NCBI GenBank assembly: GCA_964472305.1
Contig: CAYYJR010000001.1
Location: 372,001-436,000 of the forward strand
Direction of reading: 5' to 3'
Length of the DNA: 64,000 nt
DNA from: CAYYJR01 sp964472305
GTDB lineage: Bacteria; Armatimonadota; Hebobacteria; CAIYQO01
Shown: piece after piece, positions 25,527 to 34,212 of the stretch
Layout: each line of letters starts with the position of its first letter
How positions within the stretch are numbered: position 1 is the stretch's first letter
The notes under the pieces: generated by a model
Told to the model about the DNA's origin: nothing
Database searches by the model: none
Seen by the model: only the letters and a program-made list of their open reading frames with translations
Made by a program: the position numbers and the translations under genes

Positions 25527-25560
25527 GCGATGGGGGCGGCCGGTGTGCCGCCCCCGTCGC
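25527..25560. terminator. GC-rich hairpin between convergent osmC-like and cysteine desulfurase genes
   Basis: A 14-bp stem with one wobble position (core GGGGGCGGC / GCCGCCCCC) and a six-base loop lies midway between the two stops. It probably serves both strands. Confidence 0.65.
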
Positions 25561-25565
25561 GTAGG

Positions 25566-26759
25566 TCACGAATGGGTATGTTCGGTGCTGAATACCGCGT
25601 TGGCGTGAAAGGGGGACATCGCCCGCAGCGCCTCCACGATAGACGGCAGTTGCTCCAGCACGTAGTCGATCTCCGCTTCGGTGGTGCCGCGCCCGAGCGA
25701 AAAGCGCAACGACCCGTGAGCGAACTCCACCGGGATGTGCATCGCCAGCAGCACGTGCGACGGATCCAGCGAGCCGGATGTGCAGGCGGAACCGCTGGAG
25801 GCGGCGATACCCACCGCATCCAACCGCAGCAGTTGCGCTTCGCCTTCGATATATTTCACGATGACGCTGGCGTTATTGGGCAGCCGATGCGTGCGGTCGC
25901 CGGTGACAAAGCTGTCGGGCACCCGTTCCACGATGCCGTCCAGCAATTTGTCGCGCAGGCGTGCCTGGCGCGCCGCCTCACTGTCCATCTCCGCGATCGC
26001 CAGTTCAGCCGCGCGTCCCAGTCCGACGATGCCCGGCACGTTTTCCGTACCCGAACGCATGCCGCGCTCGTGCCCGCCGCCGAAGATGAGCGGTTTGACA
26101 CGCACCCCGCGGCGAATATACAGCGCACCGACACCCTTGGGGCCATACAGCTTGTGACCGGAGAGCGAGAGCAGATCGACATGCAGGGTTTCCACGTTTA
26201 TGGGAATATGCCCCACGGTCTGCACCGCGTCGGTGTGAAACCACACGCCGGTCGCACGGCAGATGGCGCCAATCTCCGCGATGGGTTGCACGGTGCCCAC
26301 TTCGTTATTCGCGTGCATGATGGTGACCAGCGTGGTATCCTGCCGAATAGCCGCGCGGACATCCGCGGGATCGATCAGACCGGTGCCGTCCACCGGCAGC
26401 GTCGTCACCTCCCACCCACGTTTCTGCAACATCTCCAGTGTGTGCGATACGGCATGGTGTTCGATGGCGCTGGTGATAATATGCTTGCCCTTGTCCTCGC
26501 GTGCCACCGCCGCGCCGACGATGGCCAGGTTATCCGCCTCAGTGCCGCCGCCGGTGAAGTAGATTTCCTTCGGAACGGCATGCAGCAATGTCGCCACCGC
26601 GGCGCGTCCGTGTTCCATTCCTTCGCTGGCCTGGCGCCCAAAGTGGTGAATGCTGGACGGATTTCCCCAGAACTCCCGGTAATACGGCAGCATCGCGTCA
26701 ATGACTTCCGGCGCCACCGGCGTGGTCGCCGCGTGATCGAGATAGATGGACGGTGGCAT
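25566..26759 (-). CDS. Cysteine desulfurase (IscS/NifS family)
   Basis: A 397-residue PLP enzyme that takes sulfur from cysteine for Fe-S clusters and thiolation. It starts IYLDHAATTPVAPEV. The PLP lysine is in SLSGHKLYGPKGVG, and the catalytic Cys loop is SSGSACTSGSLDPSHVLLAM. The SACTSG loop places it with group I (IscS/NifS). GGAGAGGAG ahead of ATG 26759 selects this start over the open frame from 26816. No iscU, iscR or tRNA-thiolation gene is adjacent. The minus-strand leader holds a candidate promoter (26817-26845). Confidence 0.95.
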   Translation of the reverse strand: MPPSIYLDHAATTPVAPEVIDAMLPYYREFWGNPSSIHHFGRQASEGMEHGRAAVATLLHAVPKEIYFTGGGTEADNLAIVGAAVAREDKGKHIITSAIEHHAVSHTLEMLQKRGWEVTTLPVDGTGLIDPADVRAAIRQDTTLVTIMHANNEVGTVQPIAEIGAICRATGVWFHTDAVQTVGHIPINVETLHVDLLSLSGHKLYGPKGVGALYIRRGVRVKPLIFGGGHERGMRSGTENVPGIVGLGRAAELAIAEMDSEAARQARLRDKLLDGIVERVPDSFVTGDRTHRLPNNASVIVKYIEGEAQLLRLDAVGIAASSGSACTSGSLDPSHVLLAMHIPVEFAHGSLRFSLGRGTTEAEIDYVLEQLPSIVEALRAMSPFHANAVFSTEHTHS

Positions 26760-27089
26760 GATCGGCTCCTCTCCTCGACCGGTCCATGAACCGGGCAAGA
26801 TTGTTACTCTAAGCAATGATTACCCATTTTTGATGATTTCGTCAAGAGGCAGGAAAGAAAAAAGGGCTAAATTCGTCGGATTAATGACTGGAAGAGCAAA
26901 CCGGTAGCGGAGTCAACATAAGTTAAGCGCCGGATCTCCTTCAGCAGGTGAGCGGAAAGAAGCGGATAATGGCTCGCGGTTGGGTAGAGATTGAAGCCGA
27001 TAGGTTGAACCTGCCCCACGGCGCTCTCCAGAGAAAAATATCTGGGGCAAGTTACGCGTGTACGCCAGCGCAGACGCAAAGCGCCGTGA
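26760..27089. other. 330-base intergenic stretch
   Basis: Apart from the promoter and small hairpin at its left end I see no gene or RNA here. The right half is the 3' side of the CvpA-like gene and shows no strong terminator or repeat. Confidence 0.5.
26817..26845 (-). promoter_or_regulatory. Candidate promoter for the cysteine desulfurase gene
   Basis: On the minus strand TTGACG (26845-26840), a 17-base spacer and TAATCA (26822-26817). The -35 is good and the -10 weak. The leader contains a small CCGGT/ACCGG hairpin (26779-26794). Confidence 0.35.
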
Positions 27090-27596
27090 TTATTCCACCT
27101 GTATCATATCGGGGCGATTCAGACTGCTGACCCACTGCTGCAACTCGTTCCAGGTCTGCTGGTGCACCACCTCACGCACCAGGAATGCTTGCGCGATCAC
27201 ATGCACTTCCGGCGTGCCGGTATACGCCAGCAGCACGTATGACAGCATGGTGCGCGCGGTGAGGAAGGCGAAGATGCCGCCGATGAAAAAGCCGATGATG
27301 TTGTCAAAGGGATCGAAGCTCATCTCAAAAAAGCGATGCAGGCGGTAACCGAGTGGAAAGGAGAAGATAACCAACGGCAGGTACAACGCCAGGCTCCACC
27401 AACCCAGGCTGGACTTGCTATTGAGCCCGAATCCGATGGTAAACGTTTCCGACAATACCGGCGCGAGCGCCATAACGAGCATGCCGGACAACACGCAGCA
27501 CAGACCGACGCATAATGCCAACGCGCTGCCGCGGCGGAAGCCGAAAATCGGCAAGATAAGCAAACATGCCCAACCGAGCACCAATGCCAGCAACAT
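27090..27596 (-). CDS. CvpA-like small membrane protein
   Basis: A 168-residue protein with four predicted membrane segments: LLALVLGWACLLILPIFGF, then ALCVGLCCVLSGMLVMAL, then SLALYLPLVIFSFPLGY and later IGFFIGGIFAFLTARTMLSYVLL. A soluble C-terminal helix follows. The layout resembles CvpA/colicin V production proteins, but the similarity is weak. AAGGGGGA sits ahead of ATG 27596. It lies 63 bases downstream of the MEMO gene on the same strand and may share its transcript. Function unknown. Confidence 0.6.
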   Translation of the reverse strand: MLLALVLGWACLLILPIFGFRRGSALALCVGLCCVLSGMLVMALAPVLSETFTIGFGLNSKSSLGWWSLALYLPLVIFSFPLGYRLHRFFEMSFDPFDNIIGFFIGGIFAFLTARTMLSYVLLAYTGTPEVHVIAQAFLVREVVHQQTWNELQQWVSSLNRPDMIQVE

Positions 27597-27659
27597 AGCT
27601 GTTCCCCCTTGTCGCGGTCCTGGTCAGAATAGCAGTGAAACGGCAGCAGAGGGGGAACG

Positions 27660-28526
27660 CTACCGATACAATGCAACCGCCCCATATCCGACGACCGCCT
27701 GTCGATCTCCCGCGACATCTCCTGATGTATGATGGTGCAATAGCGTGCCTTCGCGGACGCCCGACGCGCGAGCGGCCGCAAGCATCGCCGTCACCGGCAG
27801 CACGCCGCACATGCTGATTGCGTGTTCGCGCACCTCGGTGATCAATCGCTCGGGATCAACGGCAGTGATAGCTGCCAACGCCAGTTGATCCAGGCGCTCC
27901 GCCACGTCATGCGGCACGTAATGTGAAAAGTCGGTGCTGGCGATAATCAGCAGGTCATGCTCGCGCGCCAGCGCGGCCAGCGCCTCGCCCAGCCGCAGCA
28001 CAGCGTGCGTTGTCGCCATGCCGATCGATATCGGCACGATCGGCACCTCGCCGAACAGGAACTGCAGCAAGGGGAGCTGCACTTCCACCGAATGTTCCAG
28101 CGCATGGGCACGCGCATCCGGCGTCACGGCGTTATCCACAGCCCGCAATCGCGCGCCGAGTGCGGCATCCACCGGCAGGATGCCGAGTGGCGTCTGCCAG
28201 CCGGCGGCAGGCGAAAGCGCCAGCGGCGCCCCAAGACCGCGGTGAGTAAGTCCCAGGATGACTACCGCATCCGGACGTCCGTCACGCGCCATTTCCGCAT
28301 AAGCCCAGGCGGCACACTGTGCGGAATAGGGGTAGCCGGCGTGCGGAACCACAATCCCAAATACGCGGCGGGCTCCCTGTTCGGGCACGCGGGGAACTGC
28401 TCCGGGACCCAGCGGAGAAAGAAAGGCGCATTCGAGCTCCGCTCGCAACTCTCCCGGTTGCCTGGGATAGAAATAACCGGCAACGGCCGGTTGCCTGATC
28501 TCTTGCGCATCGTGACCCGTTTCCAT
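27660..28526 (-). CDS. AmmeMemoRadiSam system protein B (MEMO1 family)
   Basis: A 288-residue MEMO-family protein. Landmarks are RQPAVAGYFYP at the N-terminus, GIVVPHAGYPYS, VILGLTHRGLG, EHSVEVQLPLLQFL, STDFSHYVPHDVA and the C-terminal GYGAVALYR. The fold resembles extradiol dioxygenases, and His and Asp residues in these motifs could bind metal. In many bacteria MEMO occurs with AMMECR1 and a radical SAM enzyme; neither is present here. AGAGGAAA is ahead of ATG 28526. It is divergent from the acetyltransferase gene. Confidence 0.92.
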   Translation of the reverse strand: METGHDAQEIRQPAVAGYFYPRQPGELRAELECAFLSPLGPGAVPRVPEQGARRVFGIVVPHAGYPYSAQCAAWAYAEMARDGRPDAVVILGLTHRGLGAPLALSPAAGWQTPLGILPVDAALGARLRAVDNAVTPDARAHALEHSVEVQLPLLQFLFGEVPIVPISIGMATTHAVLRLGEALAALAREHDLLIIASTDFSHYVPHDVAERLDQLALAAITAVDPERLITEVREHAISMCGVLPVTAMLAAARASGVREGTLLHHHTSGDVAGDRQAVVGYGAVALYR

Positions 28527-28621
28527 CGTATTTCCTCTCTATTCCATAGTTTGCGCTAAATTCGAGATAATCGGGGTACGCCTCTTTCAACTCGCCGATA
28601 CATTAAACAGCGCATTTAGGG

Positions 28622-28627
28622 TATAAT
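28622..28627 (+). promoter_or_regulatory. Perfect -10 (TATAAT) just ahead of the GNAT gene
   Basis: TATAAT ends ten bases before ATG 28638, implying a leader of only a few bases. No Shine-Dalgarno site and no good -35. Confidence 0.5.
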
Positions 28628-28637
28628 TCCATCGACA

Positions 28638-29138
28638 ATGCGTTTTCCCGAATATCAAGTTCGGCACGATCTGACGATTCGACCCGCCACCTTTCAGGAT
28701 CTGGAGATGATTGGGGATTTATGGGTCGAATTGATGGCGTTTCACGCCGCGCTGGACGCTCGTTTCAGCGTTCCGCCGCATGGTCGCGCCAATTATATCC
28801 GTCATGTGCAGCATGCGTTGCGCGATGAGACCTTTGTGGTACTGGTGGCGGTGGAGCAGCAACAGGTGGTCGGCTATGTGATGGGGTATATCGGCCAGAA
28901 TCCGCCCATCTTCGCCCATCCGCGTTACGGCTTCATCGCTGACCTGTGCGTGACATCTCAATGTCGCCGCAAGGGCGCCGGCGAGGCGCTGGTGAAAAAG
29001 ATCTGTGCCTGGTTTCGCGGGCGCGGCATGCACAGCGTGCAGTTGAACGTGGCGCATCTGAACCCGTTGTCGCAGGCATTCTGGCGCAAGGTCGGGTGTG
29101 CGGACTACCTGGATCATATGTGGCTGGAGCTCGATTGA
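28638..29138 (+). CDS. GNAT family N-acetyltransferase
   Basis: A 166-residue acetyl-CoA-dependent acetyltransferase. It opens with LTIRPATFQDLEMIGDLWVEL. Motif A is IADLCVTSQCRRKGAGEALVKKI, with the Q/R-x-x-G-x-G/A pyrophosphate loop, followed by the motif B helix LNPLSQAFWRKVGC. The substrate (protein N-terminus, amine or antibiotic) is unknown. The gene has its -10 box directly upstream and probably an almost leaderless message. The MBL hydrolase begins 58 bases after its stop. Confidence 0.9.
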   Translation: MRFPEYQVRHDLTIRPATFQDLEMIGDLWVELMAFHAALDARFSVPPHGRANYIRHVQHALRDETFVVLVAVEQQQVVGYVMGYIGQNPPIFAHPRYGFIADLCVTSQCRRKGAGEALVKKICAWFRGRGMHSVQLNVAHLNPLSQAFWRKVGCADYLDHMWLELD

Positions 29139-29196
29139 CCCCGGAACAATCCCCCGCAATGCCAGGCGCGACCGGCGCCGGAGAGGTGTATGATCG

Positions 29197-30099
29197 ATGA
29201 GAAAAAGCATTCGCATTTTGCTGCTTTGCCTGTGCCTGGCCGGCGCACTGCTCGCGCTGGCGCAGCAGCCCGTGCCGGCGCCGACCGTGCGCCTGCCGGA
29301 TAACACGAAAATCTACCGCCTGGTGGTGGAGAGCTTTTGGCAGGTGAATTGCTTCATCATCGCCGCGCCCAACGGCAAGGCGGTCATCATCGATCCGGGC
29401 GACGATCTCGACTGGCTCGGGAATGGACGCTATCACCCCAACGGCAAGGATGCGAAGCGCATTCACGAATTTCTACTGAAAAATAAGCTGAAATTGCAGT
29501 GTATCGTGCTCACCCACGGGCATTTGGATCATATCGGCGCGTGCAAATACCTGAAAGACAAAACGGGCGCGAAAGTGCTCATGCATGCCAACGACGTGCG
29601 GCCCGCGGGCGATCCACTGGCCGGCTGCCCCAAAGATAACAACTTATTCGACGCTGGCTTCACGAAGGTCGACCGCACCCTGGCGGACAACGAGATACTC
29701 ACCGTGGGCGACATGTCGTTCAAGGTGCTGTTCACTCCCGGCCACGGCGTCGGCTCCATTTGCCTGTACACCACGCAGAAAGGGAAGCCGTTGCTGTTCA
29801 GCGGCGACACGCTGCTGCACTATTACAAAGGGTACGACGGCGCCTACTACGACACGGGCCGCACCAATTTTCGCGACGGCACCGGCAATCAGGAACTGCT
29901 CTATCGCATGGTCCGCGAAAAACTGTTCACGCTGCCCGATGAGACGCTTGTCTACCCGGGACATTACGACTTTACCACCATTGGCGAGGAAAAGAAATAC
30001 AGTCCGGCTAACAAGCCACCCTTCGTCCCGGACGGCGACAACGGCGCGGCGCAGAATCCCCCGCCTGCTCCGGCGGCCGACGGCACGGAGAATCAGTAA
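29197..30099 (+). CDS. Exported MBL-fold metallo-hydrolase
   Basis: A 300-residue protein with a clear signal peptide (KSIRILLLCLCLAGALLALA). The mature metallo-beta-lactamase fold carries LTHGHLDHIGA, the metal-binding H-x-H-x-D-H motif, then FTPGHGVGSICLY, LLFSGDTLLH and YPGHYDFTTIG. This pattern matches the glyoxalase II/hydroxyacylglutathione hydrolase-like branch, but export and the Pro/Ala-rich tail make a periplasmic hydrolase more likely. GGAGAGG is ahead of ATG 29197. The substrate is unknown. Confidence 0.88.
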   Translation: MRKSIRILLLCLCLAGALLALAQQPVPAPTVRLPDNTKIYRLVVESFWQVNCFIIAAPNGKAVIIDPGDDLDWLGNGRYHPNGKDAKRIHEFLLKNKLKLQCIVLTHGHLDHIGACKYLKDKTGAKVLMHANDVRPAGDPLAGCPKDNNLFDAGFTKVDRTLADNEILTVGDMSFKVLFTPGHGVGSICLYTTQKGKPLLFSGDTLLHYYKGYDGAYYDTGRTNFRDGTGNQELLYRMVREKLFTLPDETLVYPGHYDFTTIGEEKKYSPANKPPFVPDGDNGAAQNPPPAPAADGTENQ

Positions 30100-30119
30100 G
30101 GATACAGCCGGATAATCAT

Positions 30120-31241
30120 ATGCGCATCGCCGTCAACGCCCTGCTCGTGTCCGGCGCCTTTTCCGGCGTGCAACACGCCATACTCCACCAGCTTTGCGCG
30201 CTGCTGCGACTCGACAGCGGGCACGAGTGGGTGGTCGTCGCGCTGAACGACGTGCCTATCGAGGAGCACCTCGGCGCCGGCGCGTATACGGTGCTGCGCG
30301 CGCCGGTGAGCGCGGGCGCCCGCCTGTCGCGCATCCTGTGGGAACAGACCGCGCTGCCCGGGGCGCTGACACAAGCCGAGGTCGACCTCCTCTATGCGCC
30401 CGGCTACCTCACTTCGCTGCGCTGGCGCGGTCCATCAGTGGTCTTTATACATGATACCATCGCCCTTTCGCACCCGCACCTCTGCACGTTCAGCAACGCG
30501 ATGAACTACCGGTTGCTGTTGCCGCCGTCGGCGCGGCATGCCACCCGGGTGGCGACACCCAGCCATGCCTCGGCACGCGACGTCGCCCGGTATTGCCGGG
30601 TGGCGCCCGACTACATCCGCGTGGCGCCGCTGGGAGTGGTGCTGCCGCCGCCACCGACCGCGGACGACCTGGCAGCCGCGCGGGGGAAGATCGGCGTGAC
30701 GGCGCCGTTTGTGCTGGCGGTGAGCACCATCGAGCCGAAAAAGAACTTCGGCAACCTGATCCGCTGGTTCGACGCCTGGAAGCGCGCCGGGCTGCCGCAT
30801 CACCTGGTTATCATCGGCAAGTGGGGCTGGGGCTGCGGCGAGGTGCGGAATGCCCTGGCGCGCTCATTGTTTCGCGACAGTATCCACCTGCCCGGTTATC
30901 TGCCGCAGGCGGAATTGCCGCCCATCATGGCGGCGGCAGACTTGCTGCTGATGCCGTCGCGCTACGAAGGCTTCGGCTTGCCCGCGCTGGAGGCGATGGC
31001 CGCCGGTGTGCCGGTAGCGGCGTCCGACCAGGGTGCGCTGCCCGAGACGGTGGGCGACGCCGGCCTGGTGCTGCCACTGGACGACGCGCGCTGGGCAGCG
31101 GAGATCCCCGCGCTGCTCGCGCAACCAGACCGCCTCGCTGCGCTGCGCACCGCCGGCCACACGCGTGCCGCCGCCTGCACCTGGCGCCGTTGCGCGGAAA
31201 CGCTGCTTGATGTCTTCGCGGAGGCGGCAGGGACGGGGTAG
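30120..31241 (+). CDS. Glycosyltransferase family 4 protein
   Basis: A 373-residue GT-B enzyme. The N-terminal acceptor domain contains YAPGYLTS and FIHDTIALSHP. The C-terminal donor domain has VSTIEPKKNFGNLIRWF and the GT4 signature SRYEGFGLPALEAMAAGVPVA, with the E-x7-E pair. It begins 20 bases after the MBL hydrolase stop, so they may be co-transcribed. It probably mannosylates or glucosylates a surface polysaccharide or lipid; the donor is not predictable. Confidence 0.92.
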   Translation: MRIAVNALLVSGAFSGVQHAILHQLCALLRLDSGHEWVVVALNDVPIEEHLGAGAYTVLRAPVSAGARLSRILWEQTALPGALTQAEVDLLYAPGYLTSLRWRGPSVVFIHDTIALSHPHLCTFSNAMNYRLLLPPSARHATRVATPSHASARDVARYCRVAPDYIRVAPLGVVLPPPPTADDLAAARGKIGVTAPFVLAVSTIEPKKNFGNLIRWFDAWKRAGLPHHLVIIGKWGWGCGEVRNALARSLFRDSIHLPGYLPQAELPPIMAAADLLLMPSRYEGFGLPALEAMAAGVPVAASDQGALPETVGDAGLVLPLDDARWAAEIPALLAQPDRLAALRTAGHTRAAACTWRRCAETLLDVFAEAAGTG

Positions 31242-31370
31242 TAACTTGCGCCTGGACAACAGGCCATGCCATACGCGGAAATGCAATGCCGGCATCCAAA
31301 TCCGTGCAGTGGCAGGAATCCATCCGTCCCATGGCCAATAGCTAAGTATCTCTTACAGTAGGAATCGAGT

Positions 31371-31817
31371 ATGCCACACATTGAAACTGAAATTCTCATC
31401 CCGGCGCCGCTGGAAACAGTATATCCCATCGCCAAGGATATCGAGCGCTTTCCGGAATTTTTCCCCGACGTTGAGTCCGTCACCATCCTGGAGCATACCG
31501 ACACCGGCTTCATCTCCGAATGGGTTGGGGTGGTCGAGAAGTTGAATCGCAAGCTGAAGTGGCGAGAGTTGGACGAGTGGGACGACGCAATGCACGTCTG
31601 CCGCTACCGCGCGGTCGGCGGCGATTGGGACCAGTATGACGGCGTGTGGACTTTCGAGACGCGCGACGGCGGCACGTACATGCATATGGCGTTGGACTGC
31701 GATATCAACGTCCCGCTCATCGGCCCGATCATCAAAAACCTCATTGGCAAGCTGGCAAAGGCGAACATCGACAACATGTTTGAAGGCATTCGTCGCCGCT
31801 CCCTTGGCGAGGTGTGA
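31371..31817 (+). CDS. SRPBCC/polyketide cyclase-like protein
   Basis: A 148-residue START-like fold protein. It begins ETEILIPAPLETVYPIAKDIERFPEFFPDVESVTIL, the typical first strand and helix of coenzyme Q-binding/aromatase-cyclase proteins, and ends with a long helix GKLAKANIDNMFEGIRRR. Such proteins bind hydrophobic ligands. AGGA is ahead of ATG 31371. PBP2 starts 24 bases later, so the pair is probably one transcript. No function beyond ligand binding can be given. Confidence 0.85.
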   Translation: MPHIETEILIPAPLETVYPIAKDIERFPEFFPDVESVTILEHTDTGFISEWVGVVEKLNRKLKWRELDEWDDAMHVCRYRAVGGDWDQYDGVWTFETRDGGTYMHMALDCDINVPLIGPIIKNLIGKLAKANIDNMFEGIRRRSLGEV

Positions 31818-31841
31818 CGCAGAACTGCCCGCTCTCCCGCC

Positions 31842-33605
31842 ATGTTCTATTACCGCCTGTCCATTTTTCGGATCGTGTTGCTCGCGGTGTTCCTCATGTT
31901 CGTGGGACGCCTGGCCTATCTGCAACTGTTTCACGGTACGGAACTACGCAAGGATTCGGAGAACAACCACCTGCGCCTGGTGCGCACGCCCGCGCCGCGC
32001 GGCTTGATTCTCGATCGACGGGGGCGCGTGCTCGCGACCAGCGTACCGGGGTGGGCGGCATGGCTGGTGCCGGGTGAAGTGCCGCGCAAAACATGGCCGC
32101 ACATGCTGCGACGGTTGACCAGGCTGGGTATCTATCCCGACCAGGCCACGGCGGAAAGCGCGCTGGAAGAATACCGGCATTATCCCGGTTACCTGCCGGT
32201 GCGGCTGGCTAGCGGGATGACCATTGAAGCGGTGTCGCGGCTGGAGGAGGAAATGGCGTTCCTCCCCGGCGTGTACCTGCGCGAAGAACCGGTGCGCTAC
32301 TATCCCCACAAAGCACTGGCGTCGCACCTGATCGGCTACCAGCGCGAAATCGACGCCGTCGAGTTGGCTGCACTGCGTGGGCAGCAGTATCGCCTGGGCG
32401 ACTACCTCGGCAAAACCGGAATTGAGCGCGCCTTTGAAGAGGCGTTGCGCGGTATCGAAGGCGGCGAACGGGTGGAGGTGAACGCCTACGGCCGCGTGTT
32501 GCGCACACTGCACACCGAACCCGCACAGCCGGGCCAATCGGTCACCCTTACCATTGATCTCGACGTGCAGCGCGCCGCCGAGCAGGCAATCAGGCATCAC
32601 CACGGCGCCGCGGTGGCGCTCGATCCCACCACCGGCGAGGTGCTGGCGCTGGTAAGCACGCCGGGATACGATTTGAACGCGATGTCGGGTAAAATCTCAC
32701 CCACGCTGTTGGCCTTTCTGCGCGGCGCTAGCCGGCCGGAGATGAACCGCGTCACCAATGGGACGTATCCGCCCGGTTCGGTCTTCAAAATCATTACCGC
32801 AACTGCCGTGTTGGAGCGTGGGAAGGTCGGTCAGAGCGAGTATTTCACCTGTGAAGGGACATATCACGGCATCCATTGCTGGCAACATGGCGGCCATGGC
32901 GCGGTGAGCATGACCGAAGCGATCGCGCAATCGTGCAACGTTGCTTTCATGAAGATGGCCGAGCGCGTGGGTATCTGGGCGATGGCGAATACCGCGCGCG
33001 TGTTCGAGTTGGGGAAACCGGTTGGCCTGTTGCCCCGGGTGAAATCGTTGCTCCCCGGCGAGGCGCCGACGGGCATTCTCCCGGAAAAGCGCGGCACGGT
33101 GCCCGATCCGAACTGGGCACGTCGCTACTTGCACACGGACTGGAAGCTGGGTGACACCTTGCAGGTGGGCATCGGTCAGTCGTCACTGGCAATCACGCCG
33201 CTGCAAAGCGCCCGCATCATCGCGGCTATCGCCAATGGCGGCAAACTGGTGCATCCCAACCTGGTGAAACGCGTCGGCGCGCGACAATTCATTGGAGAAC
33301 CGCCCACACCGCTGGCGTTGAAGCCGGAGACGTTGCGCCGCGTCACCCGCGGCCTGCGCGCCGTGGTGGGAGAGGGTACCGCGCGCTCGCTGGATCCCAC
33401 TCTGCATATCGCCGGTAAAACCGGCACCGCGCAAAATCCGGGCGGCGCCGATCATGCCTGGTTTGTCGGCTATGCTCCCCGGGAAGCTCCGAAGATCGCC
33501 GTCGCCGTGCTGATCGAACATGGCGGTCACGGTGGCGTTATGGCCGCCCCCATCGCCGAATCCATCATCCGGGTGGCGCTGCAAGGCACGAAGAACGCGC
33601 CGTGA
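31842..33605 (+). CDS. mrdA: Penicillin-binding protein 2 (class B PBP transpeptidase)
   Basis: A 587-residue peptidoglycan transpeptidase anchored by an N-terminal helix (IVLLAVFLMFVGRLAYLQLF). The dimerisation domain includes RGLILDRRGRVLA and LASHLIGYQREI. The catalytic domain has S-x-x-K in PGSVFKIITA, S-x-N as QSCNVAF, and KTG in AGKTGTAQNPGG. The long linker and N-terminal domain fit elongation-type PBP2 better than FtsI, though no rodA or mre genes are adjacent. No ribosome site is clear ahead of ATG 31842. Confidence 0.9.
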   Translation: MFYYRLSIFRIVLLAVFLMFVGRLAYLQLFHGTELRKDSENNHLRLVRTPAPRGLILDRRGRVLATSVPGWAAWLVPGEVPRKTWPHMLRRLTRLGIYPDQATAESALEEYRHYPGYLPVRLASGMTIEAVSRLEEEMAFLPGVYLREEPVRYYPHKALASHLIGYQREIDAVELAALRGQQYRLGDYLGKTGIERAFEEALRGIEGGERVEVNAYGRVLRTLHTEPAQPGQSVTLTIDLDVQRAAEQAIRHHHGAAVALDPTTGEVLALVSTPGYDLNAMSGKISPTLLAFLRGASRPEMNRVTNGTYPPGSVFKIITATAVLERGKVGQSEYFTCEGTYHGIHCWQHGGHGAVSMTEAIAQSCNVAFMKMAERVGIWAMANTARVFELGKPVGLLPRVKSLLPGEAPTGILPEKRGTVPDPNWARRYLHTDWKLGDTLQVGIGQSSLAITPLQSARIIAAIANGGKLVHPNLVKRVGARQFIGEPPTPLALKPETLRRVTRGLRAVVGEGTARSLDPTLHIAGKTGTAQNPGGADHAWFVGYAPREAPKIAVAVLIEHGGHGGVMAAPIAESIIRVALQGTKNAP

Positions 33606-33657
33606 CGTGATGTCGGTATGCAGCGACTTCAGTCGGGGCATCTTTATCACCTTTCGT

Positions 33658-33688
33658 TTGACAGTGCCCGCTTACCCTGTGCTATAAT
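33658..33688 (+). promoter_or_regulatory. Promoter for accB
   Basis: TTGACA (33658-33663), a 19-base spacer and TATAAT (33683-33688) with an extended TGC directly ahead of the -10. The ATG at 33687 overlaps the -10, so translation must begin later, at 33720. Confidence 0.75.
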
Positions 33689-33719
33689 GCCGACGCGTGC
33701 CATAGGACACGCTGCTGCT

Positions 33720-34181
33720 ATGGACGACACTCTGTTTATCGAAATTCAGCGTTTGTTTGAGATGATGCATCGCCGCGGCTTGCGCGAGTTGTCCATCTCG
33801 CAGCCGGAGTTCTCGATCTCCATCACTTCCGCGTTTACGACCGCGGAGACGACCGAAGCGCCGCAGCCGGTGGTGTACCATCACGCCGTGCCGGTGGCGG
33901 CACCGGCGCCCGTTTCCACACCGGCGCAGGCCGTCCCGCCGTTGGGGTATGAGATCGTTTCGCCATTAGTGGGTACGTTTTACCGTTCGGCTTCGCCCGA
34001 CGCGCCTTCCTTTGTGGAGATCGGCGATCAGGTGGAAGTGGGGCAGACGTTATGCATCGTGGAAGCGATGAAGGTTTTTAATGAAATCATCGCCGATCGC
34101 GCCGGTACCATCATCGCCATCCCGGTGCAAAACGGTCAACTCGTACAGGTAGGCCAACCACTCGTCGTCCTGAACGCGTAG
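33720..34181 (+). CDS. accB: Biotin carboxyl carrier protein of acetyl-CoA carboxylase
   Basis: A 153-residue BCCP. The N-terminal part is variable (DDTLFIEIQRLFEMMHRRGLRELSI), then an Ala/Pro linker, then the biotinyl domain SPLVGTFYRSASPDAPSFVE with the biotin site VEAMKVFNEI, whose Lys carries biotin. The length is normal. AGGAC sits ahead of ATG 33720. The carboxylase partner accC, usually directly downstream, is not here; homoserine dehydrogenase follows. Confidence 0.93.
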   Translation: MDDTLFIEIQRLFEMMHRRGLRELSISQPEFSISITSAFTTAETTEAPQPVVYHHAVPVAAPAPVSTPAQAVPPLGYEIVSPLVGTFYRSASPDAPSFVEIGDQVEVGQTLCIVEAMKVFNEIIADRAGTIIAIPVQNGQLVQVGQPLVVLNA

Positions 34182-34212
34182 GACGGCATCACACCGCCCG
34201 GTAGGATTGCAC

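Noticed and set aside
25443..26789. A 448-codon plus-strand frame over the cysteine desulfurase
   Set aside because: It is the antisense shadow of a clear cysteine desulfurase with intact PLP-Lys and Cys loops.
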